Shown piece by piece: positions 22,101-58,526 of a stretch of 64,000 bases of DNA. A program made the translations under genes and the position numbers. The stretch comes from Pisaster brevispinus (Eukaryota > Echinodermata > Asteroidea > Forcipulatida > Asteriidae). Each line of letters starts with the position of its first letter. Positions within the stretch are counted from its first letter, which is position 1. The notes under the pieces are model-generated. The model was not told where the DNA came from. It did no database searches and saw only the letters and a list, made by a program, of their open reading frames with translations. Where the stretch lies: contig JAMKCF010000004.1 of assembly GCA_023634235.1 (NCBI GenBank), forward strand, positions 8,160,702 to 8,224,701. Direction: 5' to 3'.

Positions 22101-25100
22101 TAAATCAACTTGATTTGTTAGCAACTTAGTATGTTTGGCTCCATTGGTTTACAACCAATGGATGGAGACGTTTGGGAGCACAATCTACTTGAAGAGAACT
22201 TATTGTGTTGTTTTAACATGACTAACAGTTAGTGTTTCAGTCCAAATGTGTAGACCTATATAAAATGAAATGTTGATTACATCATAAGCAATATATGTTG
22301 TAAGAATTTCATTTTCTTTTAGCATGATCATAGTCCTCGCATTATTTCAAATGTTTCAAAGGTGGAATTTGCATGACGTTGTTTTGTCCTTAAAAGGGGG
22401 TAGGCGTGTGTAGCCTATTGCAAGGCGCTTAGCAAAGGGAAGACAACAGAGGTCACAGAAATTCATGTGGAGATGACAAGTGCAACGGACTGAATATAAG
22501 CAGATTCGAAGAGATGAGTCTAAGCTGGCTTTTGAAGATCTGCAAATTAGTCAAGTGTGCATATTTGAAGAGGATGGTTCCGTTGCCATGGTGACAATGA
22601 AAAGGAGTTTCTATTAAGAATGCGATGTTTTGCTGGAAATGTTCAACTGTAGTTTATTTGATGATCCATCTCAGATTGGGCCTGGGATGGTCGCAATCAT
22701 CGACTCTTGTAATTGATGCAATTTCACAACAAGTCTCTGTTTTTCTTTACGCAGGATCATCGTCAATCGTACGATAAAAATGACATCCGTGATATTATTG
22801 ATATGTACTTCACTGAGGTTGACAATTGGACAGACAGTGGTGTAATTGGGGAGAATGCCTTCAGTGACAGAGCTTTCAGTCGCAGTATATTGGATTTGTT
22901 TTTAGCGGGTACAGACACCACTACTAACTCACTGATGTGGTCACTGATGTACATGGCCATCAACCACGATGTACAAAATACGGTAAGACAGCTTGAATCT
23001 AATTCATGTGAGATTAAAGGTATAGGGTCATATTATATTATGGGGTGTCAATGTAATTCCTACTTATAGGCAAAACTCTAAAGAAAGATACTATAAAAGT
23101 CACATGTGAAAATTTTAGCTGAATACTGGCTGAGAAAACCAGTTTTCATATGTAACGTCGAATCTATCCACTTCTAGCGAGATGATAGGGGAACCAACCA
23201 CATCTCTGGCCGCAGCACTCAAGCACGGACACCAATTTTCAGAAATCTGATAAACGAGTCATGCATGAAACGTTTTTTGGGGTGAAAAGTTCTTCAAACT
23301 GGATTCCTTCAAAGAGAATCATTTCTCAAAATAGTTTATGCCATCAACCGCCGCAGTGTCTCTTACGAAATTGCTATGGTCATTACTTTATGGAGAATTT
23401 ACCAATCTCTGACCCTACCTTAAGAACAATATGGAGCGACAACGCAATTTGTATGTGCTTTTACGATGAAGTCCTCTCCACGATTTCATTAATTACTACA
23501 TATTTCCAACTACTTCAGGTTCAGTCTGAGATTGATGACGTCATTGGAGATAGCCGCCAGCCATCAATGGCCGACAGTCCAAACATGCCTTACACCAATG
23601 CCGCCATCTTGGAGATACTACGCATGCGTCCTGTGGCGCCTCTAGCTATTCCTCATCAGACAAGCGAAGACACAACACTGGATGGATATATGATCCCCAA
23701 AGGAACACGTAAGATGTGCACATTTTTGCAAGCTTTATTCGATTACACAGTGAGATAAGCTTCTCTGGGTTGGTTGAGTTGGTTTGTCACTATCGCCATA
23801 GTTTCTTTTTCATGTATTGATTTTAAATGATAGGAAAGTAATTCAGTTCAGAAAAAAATCCATGCGATGAAAATATAATTGGCTTTCCGCTGTTTTTATG
23901 TGCTGTTCACAAAACGAACTTAAATGTTATTATACCCCCCAAAACATGGCACACACCATGCGCCTCATCGGAATGCACTTTTATTTATAGGGCAATTAAG
24001 TCGTTTGGGGTGGTTCCAAGCTAATTCCCATGCTAGAAAAAATGCCTGATGATGGACAGATTTCATTATGTTGGCTGCACACCTTATCTAAAAATAAAAA
24101 TTTTGAAACATGTATAATGATTGCATCTAGGCGAAAATCATTCCGCGATTCAATGGGTGTGTACATTGTATAGGCTTTTTTGTGTGAACATGCTAAGAGG
24201 GACTGCCACCGGCAAACATGGTGACCTGTTACAGAACTCAACCCCATGGATGTCTAGATTATCTCAAAGGGGGTGGTCCAATAGAGGATTACATGAAATG
24301 TGACAAAATGTGACTGAACGGTTCTTATGTTGTGATAGAAAAACCAAAATGTACCTACTGCTGTCGCCCCAGGTCGTGAAAGAGGAGCCCAATGTCAAAC
24401 TTAGTTTTGTGATGCAGTCATTTTCCATGTCTTAAAATGGTGTAAAATGTCAATATAATACTCTTTCGGAGCGAAATTTGAAACATGACGTCATCGGAAA
24501 GCAGAAACAAATGGGTCTGTTCACTCAATGGACTGTCAATTGAATGTTGTTTTTATTGCGTATCACACAATATTTACACATTGAAATGTGACGTCATCTT
24601 GAAGGGTATCAAACACAGTGGCATTGTACGTCACTTTATCGTGAGGTAGACAATTGTATTTCATCAGGACTCTTATTTATCAGGAAATGAGTGTATCACA
24701 CAATTGAATTCAACCTTGGAGCTCCTGTAGGGCTGTAGGCTGCAATTTAAACATGTCTCCGTAACGCTGCCTTATATTACTATTGTGTTAGGCGTTTTGG
24801 TCAACATCTGGGCAGTACACCATGACCCTGCTACGTGGACAGAGCCAGACAAATACAACCCTGCCCGATTCCTCTCTGCTGATGGCAAGAGTGTCGTTCA
24901 ACACAAATCCCTCATCCCATTTGGCACAGGTATTTTTATTTTTTTTTAGGTTTTGTTTTTGGGTTTTTTTGTGTTTTTGTTTTTTGGGTTTTTTTGGGTT
25001 TTTTTTGTTTGTTTTTTTTTTTTGGGGGGGGGGGTTGTTTTGCTTTTTGTTTTGGGGGTGGTTTTTTTTTTTTGGGGGGGGGTGGAGGGTTTAAGCCAGA

Positions 25101-25567
25101 ATCAAGTCTCACCTTATTGGTGGTAATGTGTTGCACGCCCTCTCTTGGGATAATCTGTTTCATCTTTCTCACGAGCGAAAATGGACTGATCCTTCCCGTG
25201 TTTACTTTTGTTTTAGTATATCTTTAAACAAAAGTGGTTTCATTAACCATTTCATTTTTTCCCCCATAACATTTTTTTATTTATAATTTTTATTTTACTT
25301 TTCTTCCATTTTTCTGTCTTCTTCTTTTTCTTCTTCTTCCTTTTTTTATTTTATTTACTCAAATTCAGTTTGGAATCTTTAACAGGTCGCCGTGTCTGCT
25401 TGGGGGAGAAGCTCGCCAAATCCGAACTGTTCCTCTTCTTTGTCAACATGCTCCAGCAGTTCACCTTCACGTTCCCAGAGGGTAAACCGATTCCATCACA
25501 AGAGGGAAGCACAGGCTTGATACTAAGCCCAGACCCTTATCAAATCTTGGCCACTAGGCGTTCTTAG
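16157..25567 (+). CDS. cytochrome P450, CYP2-like microsomal monooxygenase, complete, six exons
   Basis: Exons are 16157-16505, 21665-22071, 22755-22982, 23519-23708, 24792-24929 and 25386-25567. All have GT-AG borders and compatible phases (1, 0, 0, 1, 1), giving 1494 bp and 497 aa, the usual P450 length. The product is an ER-anchored heme-thiolate enzyme that would use NADPH-P450 reductase; its substrate is unknown. Visible landmarks: N-terminal hydrophobic anchor then LPPGPTGLPGIG hinge (exon 1); WKARRRFGL helix-C block (exon 2); I-helix LAGTDTTTNS (exon 3); EILR of the ExxR pair (exon 4); YNPARF meander (exon 5); FGTG | RRVCLGE heme loop split across exons 5/6. I chose ATG 16157 because upstream in-frame codons lack ATG and the anchor follows directly. 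Intron 1 (5.2 kb) holds a MITE and an antisense exon. A paralogous terminal exon is at 2414, so this is a P450 tandem cluster. Confidence 0.93.
16604..17382. mobile_element. 779 bp MITE in P450 intron 1, 10-bp target duplication, hairpin ends
   Basis: The ends are TAGCCCTGGTAGGAC and, reverse-complemented, TAGCCCAGGTTGGAC. Each end also folds on itself (GGACGTCAGTG...CACTGACGTCC, and GGACTCC...GGAGTCC). The direct repeat GGCATTTAAT flanks it at 16594-16603 and 17383-17392, and duplicate copy A has a single uninterrupted GGCATTTAAT at 6333-6342, confirming the borders. No coding frame. A ~9-10 bp duplication suggests a MULE-like family; this is inference. Confidence 0.78.
17430..17431. other. 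empty target site (AT) of the large transposon
   Basis: In copy B the sequence CAGATCTTAATTAGGCTTATTG is uninterrupted, whereas copy A has the same flanks separated by 6382-15371 with AT on both sides. This is the pre-insertion state, retained by duplication. Confidence 0.85.
17482..18474. other. P450 intron 1 segment without a supported gene
   Basis: A + frame through 17307-17600 crosses the MITE border and has no family resemblance. If the minus-strand P2X7-like exon at 18475-18713 belongs to a multi-exon gene, its next exon should lie here on minus, but I find no candidate with the expected cysteine-rich pattern. Confidence 0.4.
18475..18713 (-). CDS. first exon of a P2X7-like zinc-domain protein (partial, antisense in P450 intron 1)
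   Basis: ATG at 18713 opens an acidic, Ser-rich frame (SSSESELDCEE...) ending GIEPYQFEPEV..DDEA...HRRHNTEW, followed by a GTAGGT donor at 18474. The GIxPYQFEP motif followed by an acidic stretch and HNTEW is what I recall at the start of the metazoan P2X7-receptor-like intracellular zinc-domain proteins, in which a cysteine-rich segment (WCxCGxC) comes next. That next exon is not found. These domains are often multi-copy in marine invertebrates, so this may be a mobile or decayed copy, not a resident gene. Confidence 0.55.
18850..21640. repeat. intron 1 block of diverged direct repeats and an ACAACGT-rich tract
   Basis: At 19195-19330 a ~70-80 bp unit (CGAAAT...AATATTTCGTGTC) is repeated about twice. 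At 19408-19460 and 19630-19690 a CAGCACATGTA...GAAATGTGACC...ACTTCCG block is repeated ~221 bp apart. From 19860 to 20480 the motif (A)CAACGT recurs many times at irregular ~25-50 base spacing, often followed by GATCAC or GATG. At 20697-20720, ~20890 and ~21008 a CAATAGAGG motif recurs. At 21200 and 21357 a GAGAACGGCAA...GTAAAGTG block recurs. No gene is supported. Confidence 0.5.
24400..24740 (+). repeat. dispersed repeat family F (second copy at 62165-62640)
   Basis: Shared ordered blocks are GTTTTGTGATGCAG, TAAAATGGTG, CGAAGCGAAATTTGAAACATG (here GGAGCG), TTGAATTT..., GGGT(A/G)T(C/T)AAACACA and GGAAAATGAGTG-like, then TTGAATTC..CCTTG and GGAGCT/GAAGCC. It lies in P450 intron 4, just before exon 5. 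Confidence 0.6.
24940..25095 (+). repeat. T/G low-complexity tract in P450 intron 5
   Basis: Long T runs alternate with G runs. Both strands give artefactual open frames of Phe/Gly or Pro/Lys repeats. A CT-rich tract at ~25300-25350 precedes the exon 6 acceptor and may serve as its polypyrimidine region. Confidence 0.8.
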
Positions 25568-25785
25568 TCTCAAAGATCACCGTAAAGTCTTCAGAGAAAT
25601 GAGAGGATAACAATGCACTCTATTCTTCTTTTGTTGGGGCTGATGTTCTACTTAAGTATCACTATCGATTTGAGCACAAAGATTGACTTCCAAAGAGACT
25701 TGTGTATATCTGTTTCTGATAATAGTCAAGGGATCCCTGTGTGAAATATTTGATTGTAATGGATTTATTTACTGAAGTGAAATTA

Positions 25786-25791
25786 AATAAA
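25786..25791 (+). terminator. candidate polyadenylation signal of the P450 gene
   Basis: AATAAA lies ~220 bases after the stop codon at 25567. It is the first canonical signal in the 3' flank, giving a plausible short 3' UTR. Confidence 0.5.
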
Positions 25792-25809
25792 TTTAGAGTG
25801 CTTACTATT

Positions 25810-28430
25810 AGAACCAGAAACACAGAGGTTAACCCCTATTTAAGTGTTTTATTAACTCTTTTATGTGCACTACCAATTCCATTACATGGGACCTAAAGGC
25901 TTTACGTCTCATCTAAAAGCAATGATGGGAAGGGGCGTTTTTTGGTTTTTTGGGGTTTTTTTTGGGGGGGGGGTTGGGGGGTTGTTTGGTGTGGGGTTTC
26001 TTGGGGCGGGAAGAGGGTTCGGGGCGGGGTAATAAACAGTTAAAATAATAATAATGACACAAATACAAGCATTTTATAAAATGCATTTTCCAATGGTTGC
26101 AATGCGCTGAGGGCAGTTATTCCAGAGAGGAACATTGTAATGAAAAGGCACATTACGATGAAAATAGGTATGACTTGAGTTTACGTTTGAATTGATGAAT
26201 AAAGTTGCAAGTACGATCGTTGAGAGGTAGCAAGTTCCAGCATCTGGGTCCAGCTACCCCTAAGAAGGCCAATTGTCACCTGCATGTGCGATGTATTGTT
26301 TAAGTAATGCTCCGACCGTAGGACACTTCGGTAGGGCATACCAAGATCAAGTGAGTCTACTACGCATTTTGAGTGTGTTCGAAAGTTTGTATTCAGTTTA
26401 ATGTGTTTGTTTATTCAAACAAAACCAAGTCTTAACAGTAGCAGTATTTAATTTATTATTCCACTGATAACAAATAATAGCAGCCAAGGCCCAGATTCTA
26501 AATGTAGGGAGTTGGGTTTTCCCGAAGTATTGTCAATAGGAATTTCACCTTTAAAGTTTGGACATCTTAGTGACTTCTTTGCATGCCCAGTTGTTGTCTA
26601 TGATTATTTAAGCCTTAATTTGTCTTTTTTATTTAATTTTTAATTAATTTTGGGCTAATAATTGTTTAATAATTTTTTTTTTTAATTTTGGTCTAATTAG
26701 AGGCAATTAAATCGTAATGATTTTGGGTTGAACAAAGCAAAATAATATAGAACAAAGAGTTTCAAGTTTCTTGTTTTGTGTTGTATTTTTGTATTAGCCT
26801 GACAGATTTTTAACACCCTGTTGACCACACAATACAGCCCTAAACTCCCTGTAAGTATTATTGCAAGCGTAAATATCCACACTGTCTATCTCTCTTTGGT
26901 TTACTATGCGGACTGGAGTGTGTCTCTCTCACATAGTGGAGACAGTTTGTCTGGCGGGGGGGGGGGGGGGGTGAGTGGTGGCCTTCAACAACCAGTCGAC
27001 AAGACTTGACAAGCCAAGCCTGTTACAGAGAACAGGCAGCTGAACAGATTGTTTCACTTATCAGAGGGTTAGATCTGTGTAGCTCTGTTTTTATGTGCAC
27101 TGGTATACCAGATTTTGTGATTTTGTACAACTCTGGGAACTGACCCCCCCCCCCCCCATCTAATATATGGACCTGTTTAGGATCTCCTGGATGATGAAGT
27201 CCCTCGGGGCTTTTAAAGTGATAAAAAACAAGAAACATTTAAATTCTACCATCCAACGCTGGTAGACCCCCACCCGCAAAAGTTTTAAAGTCCCTAATAA
27301 TTCATGTTTTGTATTCTTTGCTACTCGGCGTATGAACTACTATTACAAGGGATAGGGCCCGAAAAGAGACGAGCGTTTACGAAGGAGACGGGTTGGACTC
27401 TTCATGGGCTTTCTATTGTTTACATTTTATCGAAAGTGCCTGTTATTCCAACATTATCTCTATCATTGCATTTGAATTGTCTGCCGGGAGAATTTGATAT
27501 CCAGGGAATCTTTCGGTGTGTCTCATTGGAGTGGAGGTTTATCTTATCTTTCGTCAAGAAGGGTCGAACCGCCCCTCTCTTCCAAAGGAAGGGGGAAGTC
27601 ACTACATAAATACTGGACAGAGTAGAATCGAAACTGCTCACTCCTCTCTAAACGTACAGCGCTACTGGGATCTAACTTGTCAGACTTTCCGAATGATCCG
27701 ATGTACATCTGTGCGCATTCTAACATCAAAATCTTAAACTCGGCCTTTGCACGTCATACCTTTAAGAATGGTTTAACAAATAACCAAGAGACAAATGTGT
27801 AAACAGATTGTAGGGTGTAGTATCGGAGAATACGCTCTACGGCTGTGTTCGGTATTGCTGTCCGCTGTCTTAATAGATTTTCATGGGCTATAGATACACT
27901 GTGATGTCGCCCAGTGCCGGTAAACCTATACTGCTTTCTTACACATCTAGGCCCAATTTCATAGGGCTGATTGCAGCAGAAAAAAAATGTTGCTGAACAA
28001 ACTTGCTGCTTAGCAAAAATAAGCCGGAGGAAACTAGTCATAAAATCTGCACTTAACATCGTATTAGAGCTGGAAACCAATTTCCAGTAAGCAAAGTTTG
28101 GGTGCTTTGTAAATAATTGTGCTTAAGCTGCCGCCTTTCCACGTCGCTATAATAACCGATATTACCGACTGCATTTTCTCTGCCGTCGGTAGATCTATGA
28201 CATTCGTCGCTCATTAGTTTGTCTCCATTCTCGACAGTATTGTTACAGATGGGATTCCTCCTCCCCCGTTTAAACTCACCTGTTATTTTATTCTATGTTA
28301 TTGTCATCGATAACATTGGTACATCTGAAGAATGTCTGTGGTATTAGGCCCCACATGAACGCATGGAATGTTGTATATTATAAACTGTTCATTGTTTGAT
28401 TAATGTAGCGAGTCATTACTGTAACATTGT
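25810..28430. other. gene-poor interval with T/G and G tracts and repeat fragments
   Basis: T/G tracts at ~25940-26020, G runs at ~26955 and C runs at ~27145. The segment ~27950-28085 (GGCCCAATTTCATAGGGCTG..., TTAGCAAAAAT..., GCTGGAAACCA) resembles 52855-52960, so it is a dispersed repeat. Short open frames lack family resemblance. I call no gene. Confidence 0.4.
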
Positions 28431-29109
28431 AGCGGGCACATGAATCTAAGTATTAATTGCCCTCTGCATTGTGATGTAGGCTGAGTAAGCCAAGGTACTC
28501 CTCATGCTGGGTTGCACTCATCACTCCACCACCATCGAGTCAGCCAGTGGCTCTGCCCAACTACTTCATCAGCCTTGGCCACACCATGGTCCAGCCAAAG
28601 CCTTGATAGGTCGGCCTCACGCCAATAGAAACAGTTCGCCAAATTGCTGTTTCTTTTCTCCTTCATCAAGACGATGAAGAATCGCTTGGTTCTTGCACCT
28701 TCATCACAGGCATTGATCTGCCACTCACTCACTGCTCTGTCTCCTTCAGATGGCGGTTTGATCCACCTGGTTCTTGCACTCTACCGATGGCCTCAGACCC
28801 ACGCCAGGTCTTGAGGTTCTCCCAAGATGGCCTCAAACCCATGGTAGGTTTTGAGGCTCTGCCTAGACGGCCTGGACCAGAGCTGTCTAGTGCAACAGTG
28901 AGAATCACCTGCGTCCCAACTACCAAGCCGCTGCAAGGTTCGAACTTCCATTTTTTCTTTTGTTTTCTTTTTTATGAGATATCGCCCAACTCACAAGGCC
29001 GGAAGGCCACTTCAAGGTGAGGGCTACACTTAACTGATTTGTGCTGTCAACCCAGATCAACTGTCACCACAGGCACGTTGCCACCTACTCCTGGGGCTGA
29101 AACAGGGTT
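28430..29109 (+). repeat. probable dispersed repeat with internal direct repeats
   Basis: A GATGGCCTCA(G/A)ACCCA...GGT(C/T)TTGAGG(T/C)TCT unit is repeated at ~28787 and ~28832, with a related third unit. The downstream sequence runs without a break into a SINE-like tRNA segment at 29110-29335. The base composition is more GC-rich than its surroundings. Noncoding. Confidence 0.45.
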
Positions 29110-29149
29110 ACCCCCTTCACAGTCCGTAAGGATATAGGCATGGTATCAT

Positions 29150-29335
29150 CCGCTAGGAGCCTGGCTGGTAGAGCAGAATGCACTACCTTCCCAACTTTTT
29201 TACGAAGCAATTATGGTTAAGTGCCTTGCTCAAGGGCACAAGTGTCATGACCGGGATTCGAACCCACACTCTGCTGCTGACAACACCGGAGCTTGGGTCC
29301 GGTAAACTAGACTGCTCGGCCACGACACGCCACAC
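29150..29335 (-). repeat. tRNA-derived SINE (minus strand)
   Basis: On minus it reads GTGTCGTGGCCGAGCAGT (A-box region), then GGGTTCGAATCCCGGTCATG (B-box), then CTTGAGCAAGGCACTTAACC. The same order occurs on + at 42308-42440 and 49510-49690, so this is one SINE family. The leader resembles a tRNA with a long variable arm (Leu/Ser type); that origin is inferred. Confidence 0.7.
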
Positions 29336-30307
29336 GCCACACATGCCCGATATGTGGTAGAGGGCGTCCTCCCCGATGTGTTCCCACACTCTAACACACT
29401 ATTCCCCTCTTGTACGGAAGTCCTTTCCCCTCCCCAAGAATTCTCGGGTCAGGCCCCCTGGTACACACAATGCGGGTTATTTGTCCCTGGAGTTTTTGGA
29501 GTGACTTAATGGTCAAAACTTTCGGGCTTGTTTTTGCACCGTGCCAAATCACACAATCTGGATCAGGAGTTTGCGCGCAACAAATACAGCCGTCATAAAT
29601 TAAGTTTATAACGTCTGGCTATCATTGGCGGTTGCGGCTGCAGTTATGGCGTGATCGTCACGTGAACAAGCGTGAAATGAAAGGATGCCCATGGCAACAC
29701 TCCCATAGCAACAGTCACAGCCACAGCCGTAGCCACCAACGACTGTATTGTACAAAGAGAAGGAACATAACATGGAAACCAAAGGTAATAACCAAGCTTG
29801 CACATCTCTTTAAAACAAAGCATCGTGACAAGGCAAGGATAGCAGGCTTGATATCTCTCCTTAACAACGCAATATCCAAACTATAAAGATGTTATGTCAA
29901 TATTGTTATCAATGTCACGTTGCGTCACACTTGCCACTCACGTCTGATATAGTCACATATTAAGGCTAAGTGTGGTGATGTTTAGTTCGGGTAGTCTCAG
30001 TGCACTGTACGGACACCGTGGACATCGACTGTCTGTGATATTTGTCACCGAAGGTACAGGTAACGAAATTTGTGTTTCTTTTGTACAACACTTTTGTACG
30101 TTTAGGTAGACACAAATGCATTTATTGAAAACTAGATGTGGTTTGTTACGTATTTTGAATCAAAGAGTCGCATTCTTTGATAGTGATCCCTGGACTGCCG
30201 CTTCGCAGGTAGCACCGTATACTTGGGTGTGGTCCCGGACTTAAGCAACAGTTACAGGTTGTATGGCTCCTAACTGGCACCCCATTCAATAGGTAAAATT
30301 CCATCAT

Positions 30308-30379
30308 GGGGCTCGATAGCTCAGCTGGTAGATCGCCGAAACAATTCCGGAGGGTGCAGGTTCAAATCCCATCCCAGAC
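30308..30379 (+). repeat. tRNA-like sequence, degenerate
   Basis: TAGCTCAGCTGGTAGA (A box) and GGTTCAAATCCC (B box) are correctly spaced, but the acceptor and anticodon stems do not pair. The CCGGAGGGTGC-GGTTCAAA block is shared with the minus-strand tRNA-like unit at 48752-48825, which indicates a SINE or tRNA pseudogene family, not a functional tRNA gene. Confidence 0.5.
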
Positions 30380-30649
30380 AGTTTTTCTTTGTTGACCCAT
30401 GAATGAAATATATTATAACAGTTCACTTCATCGGGAAAAAGATATTTCTTTCTATTCGTTGATGTATATCTCAACATATATATCTAGAGTGTCTCAATAC
30501 CTTGTACCAGTCTTATAATGGCCATTATTATAATGTATATCGTTTCGTCATGAGTACACCATTGTTAGATAGTTTCCTAACTTGAGAAGTTAGAAAACAC
30601 CAGATTAACGCTATTCAGACACGGGTGTATTTTATTGTAACAATGCAAC

Positions 30650-30930
30650 TTAAAAATAGGGTCATAGATTGGTAAGTACTCGAAAAAAACTTATGACCAT
30701 GAAAACTTACTTGGTGCAAGGCACTGCAGCTGTTGATAATATAAACTTCTTTGAGAAAAGATCCCCATCGGGAAACATTTGAATCTGAGAAGTGATTTAT
30801 GCAAGAGTAATTTCTCGGGCCTCTCAGGGTTGGTGTCCATTCTCGGATACTGTGGCCAGAGATACGGTTGGTAGCCGCTGGCACCTCGTTAAATGTGGGT
30901 GAATTTGGCGGTCTTGTGAAAATACAGCAT
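30650..30930 (+). repeat. dispersed repeat (related to 2780-3075)
   Basis: It starts AGGGTCATAGATTGGTAA (also seen at 60668 as GAGTCATAGATTGGTAA) and ends with the ATACGGTTGGTAGCCGCTGGCACCTCG and TGTGAAAATAC-type blocks. Noncoding. Confidence 0.5.
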
Positions 30931-31629
30931 TACCTTGACAACAAACCAATCCACGACCCCACCTTCAGGTATAGTTTTACCGCCCTCTTTCTATATTGTA
31001 TTTGAAATGACCGTCGTCTCTAAATTTTCTAAACAATTGTCATTGACCGGTTGTAATATTCTTAATAATATGGACTATGCGAGTCCAATAATTCATAATT
31101 TGACAATGATTTGGCCAATAAATGGTTCCACGATTTATTTTTCTCAATCAGGGTGAACACTCGCCTGACCGATTCACATAAGAAATGTCGATAATCCTTG
31201 CCCTTAACCAAACGTTCCTCTGGACAAAAATAACTTTAAAATAAATTATGCCAAGTCATCGATGTCCGCACCAAATTGTTTTCTAAACTGTATTGACGGA
31301 TTTGTGTGTTGCCTTGCTGATGGGAGGGTCCAAAGGGCCTTTTGGGCATCTCAACATGTTAATGATTCATGGTGACTTTTTTTATCATAAATGCACCGCA
31401 TCCCTCCCATTCTAAATCTATCAAACAGTCATAGATAACTCAGTTTGCCAAGGAGCTCAAGCTGAAACACCAGTTTCATTGACCAGGGATTTAATTTTTC
31501 TGACCTTTGTTATTTTGTAATTGTTTTATTTCGGTGCGTACTTCTTACATCCAATACTATTTTAGTGATTGAGATATTCTAATTTATTGACATAATGTTA
31601 ATGTGAAAAGTAGGCCTATTGTGCAGAAT

Positions 31630-31960
31630 TGGTAGAGCTGACAAAGGAGTCGCAGACATAGTGTTCATGTTTTTTGTGACCGACCATTAACGTGAAATAA
31701 CAAACCTATGAAAATTTGGGCTTAATCCATTCTGTGAGTCTGCAGAAAACAGTCTTAAAGCATGCCCAATTTTATTTTTCAAGTAAACGCATTGTCCTTA
31801 GGTTAGGTTATAACAACAGAAATCAGCTGTTGTTGTTGTTTGGGTTTTTTTGTGCTTTCTGTTGCAGTTTTCCTGAATACTGTGACTTCATTTCAGAGGG
31901 AAAGTATTCGCAAATTAAACAATAATTTGTTTTGTATCCTTACCAATCCTGTATAATACT
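31630..31960 (+). repeat. dispersed repeat family A, copy 1
   Basis: Ordered blocks GCTGACAAAGGAGTCGCAG, GTGAAATAACAAACCTATGA, AAACGCATTGTCCTTA, GAAATCAGCTGTTG, GTGACTTCATTT.AGAGGGAAA and CCTTACCAATCCTGTAT recur in the same order at 53396-53755 on + and, partly, on - at 63349-63068. Noncoding. Confidence 0.75.
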
Positions 31961-32139
31961 TTTAAGCTTATTGTCGTCGTAGTTGTCGTCGACGTTGTCG
32001 TTGAAGTCGTTGTAGTAGTTGTTGTTTGTTTGTTGGTTTTGTTGCTGTAGTCTTCTATTGTTTTTTGTTTTATTTATGTTTTTGTTTTGTGTTTTTTCTT
32101 TGACAATTTTCATCATTGTATTTTTTCTTTGTATTGCAG

Positions 32140-32174
32140 TACTTTGTTGATGTGATAACATTACATAAGTAACC
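32140..32174 (+). promoter_or_regulatory. 5' UTR end of the SUR-type gene, preceded by a strong splice acceptor
   Basis: A long T-rich tract ends in TTTGTATTGCAG at 32139, 35 bases before ATG 32175 in an AACCATGG context. This looks like an acceptor that joins an upstream noncoding exon. A possible donor (GGTACAG|GTAACG) sits near 30059, but that pairing is a guess. Confidence 0.45.
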
Positions 32175-57269
<25,095 letters not shown>

Positions 57270-57587
57270 TTCCTTATTCTAAAGAGACCTGTACTGTGAA
57301 AACAGGGTGCCATTCAATTAAGAATAGGTTTTGTCTGTGTATATGTTAATTTAGATTTTTACGCAATAACTTAAACTGTTTGATTTGATTTGCTAATATG
57401 TTAATGACGGAATCTGTAGGTGTCTTAATCTCTTTTAAGTTATACAATTGTATTATAACAATTACAGCTTATAGCTAAAACAAATACAACATCACCTTAA
57501 TTTGTTATGTAACGAGCGTAGACATTTTCACAACTTAACCGTAAAAGAAAATGTAGTACCGTATTCACAAATAACGTCCACACTCTA

Positions 57588-57782
57588 AAAACTCCCATTT
57601 TAGAACTGAACTTGATTGTAATTCCCAGGTGGCCTGACCCATCTCTGGGTTTTAACATGCGATTTTAACTCGGATTCCGCGTCAGTTTGATCCATGTCCA
57701 GGTCATTTTGACACCCAGTAAAGGGTCAGTCCACACGGGACCCGCATCCCGGTCCATTCTGAGATGGAAGTTTTTAGAGTAC
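57588..57782. mobile_element. MITE family W, full-length copy 3' of the SUR-type gene
   Basis: Ends ACACTCTAAAAACTCCCATTTTAGAA and TTCTGAGATGGAAGTTTTTAGAGTACACT, with GGCCTGACCCATCTCTGGGTTTTAA and GGGTCAGTCCACACGGGACCCG inside. It lies ~320 bp after the stop codon, so it may be inside the 3' UTR. Confidence 0.72.
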
Positions 57783-57979
57783 ACTCACCATGATAGGAAT
57801 TCAAAATATTTTTCGTAACGGTATTCAGCTGTGTTCGCAACTTACACTGAAATGGAACAATTCATTTTATGATCCTTTGTCCACTTTCGCAAGTACCTGT
57901 GGAACTATTGCATTCCTTCGCTTAGTCGATCGCAAGAACCTTAAGCTTCGGTTTTCAGAGGACCATTTTAGGAGATTTG

Positions 57980-58205
57980 AATTTTCCTTTTCATCCGTGA
58001 GGCGTGCTGAAAGGACTGTGCTGTGTGTGGTGTTCCAACGGGCTGGTGCCGAGCTCCTGCTGGCCGGCACCACGCTCTTCAACACGGGGCCACCAGAGCG
58101 TCAGACCGAGTCGCCCCACTCGGGACCTCCGCCCACGAACTGCCTCAGCTTGGGACAGAGAGGACTTAATATAGAAACAGCCACTCTCAAACACCCCACC
58201 CAAGT
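57980..58205. other. isolated GC-rich block, unassigned
   Basis: A ~200 bp GC-rich segment sits in AT-rich surroundings. A 151-codon + frame (57790-58245) and two minus frames cross it, but none resembles a family I know. No convincing splice sites. It could be a repeat or an exon of an unseen gene. Confidence 0.3.
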
Positions 58206-58526
58206 TTCACCAAGAAATGGAGGTACCTTCCCCTCAAATCAATGAACAAATCCCTTTTGGGCCATACCATTCTAATTTCATTCTATGTGAATGATAATTG
58301 CCATCAATCATTATGTTGCTTGTTTTTTATTGTTAAATTGTGCCGTAACTAACTTTACTTAAACTTTGTTGTTCTAAAGTCTGAAGTCTCCCCTTTAGTT
58401 CAATTAAGTCGTTACATTACTAGTTCTGTGACTTTGTAACAAACAGCTGCAGAAAATAAAGCCCTAGGCTGTAGCGACGTTTGTGGTGAAGGAATGTCTT
58501 TCATATTACAAACCATGGGACGGGTA

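Noticed and set aside
24936..25172. Pro/Lys-rich and Phe/Gly-rich open frames on both strands
   Set aside because: They are produced by the T/G low-complexity tract in P450 intron 5; no start context or conservation.
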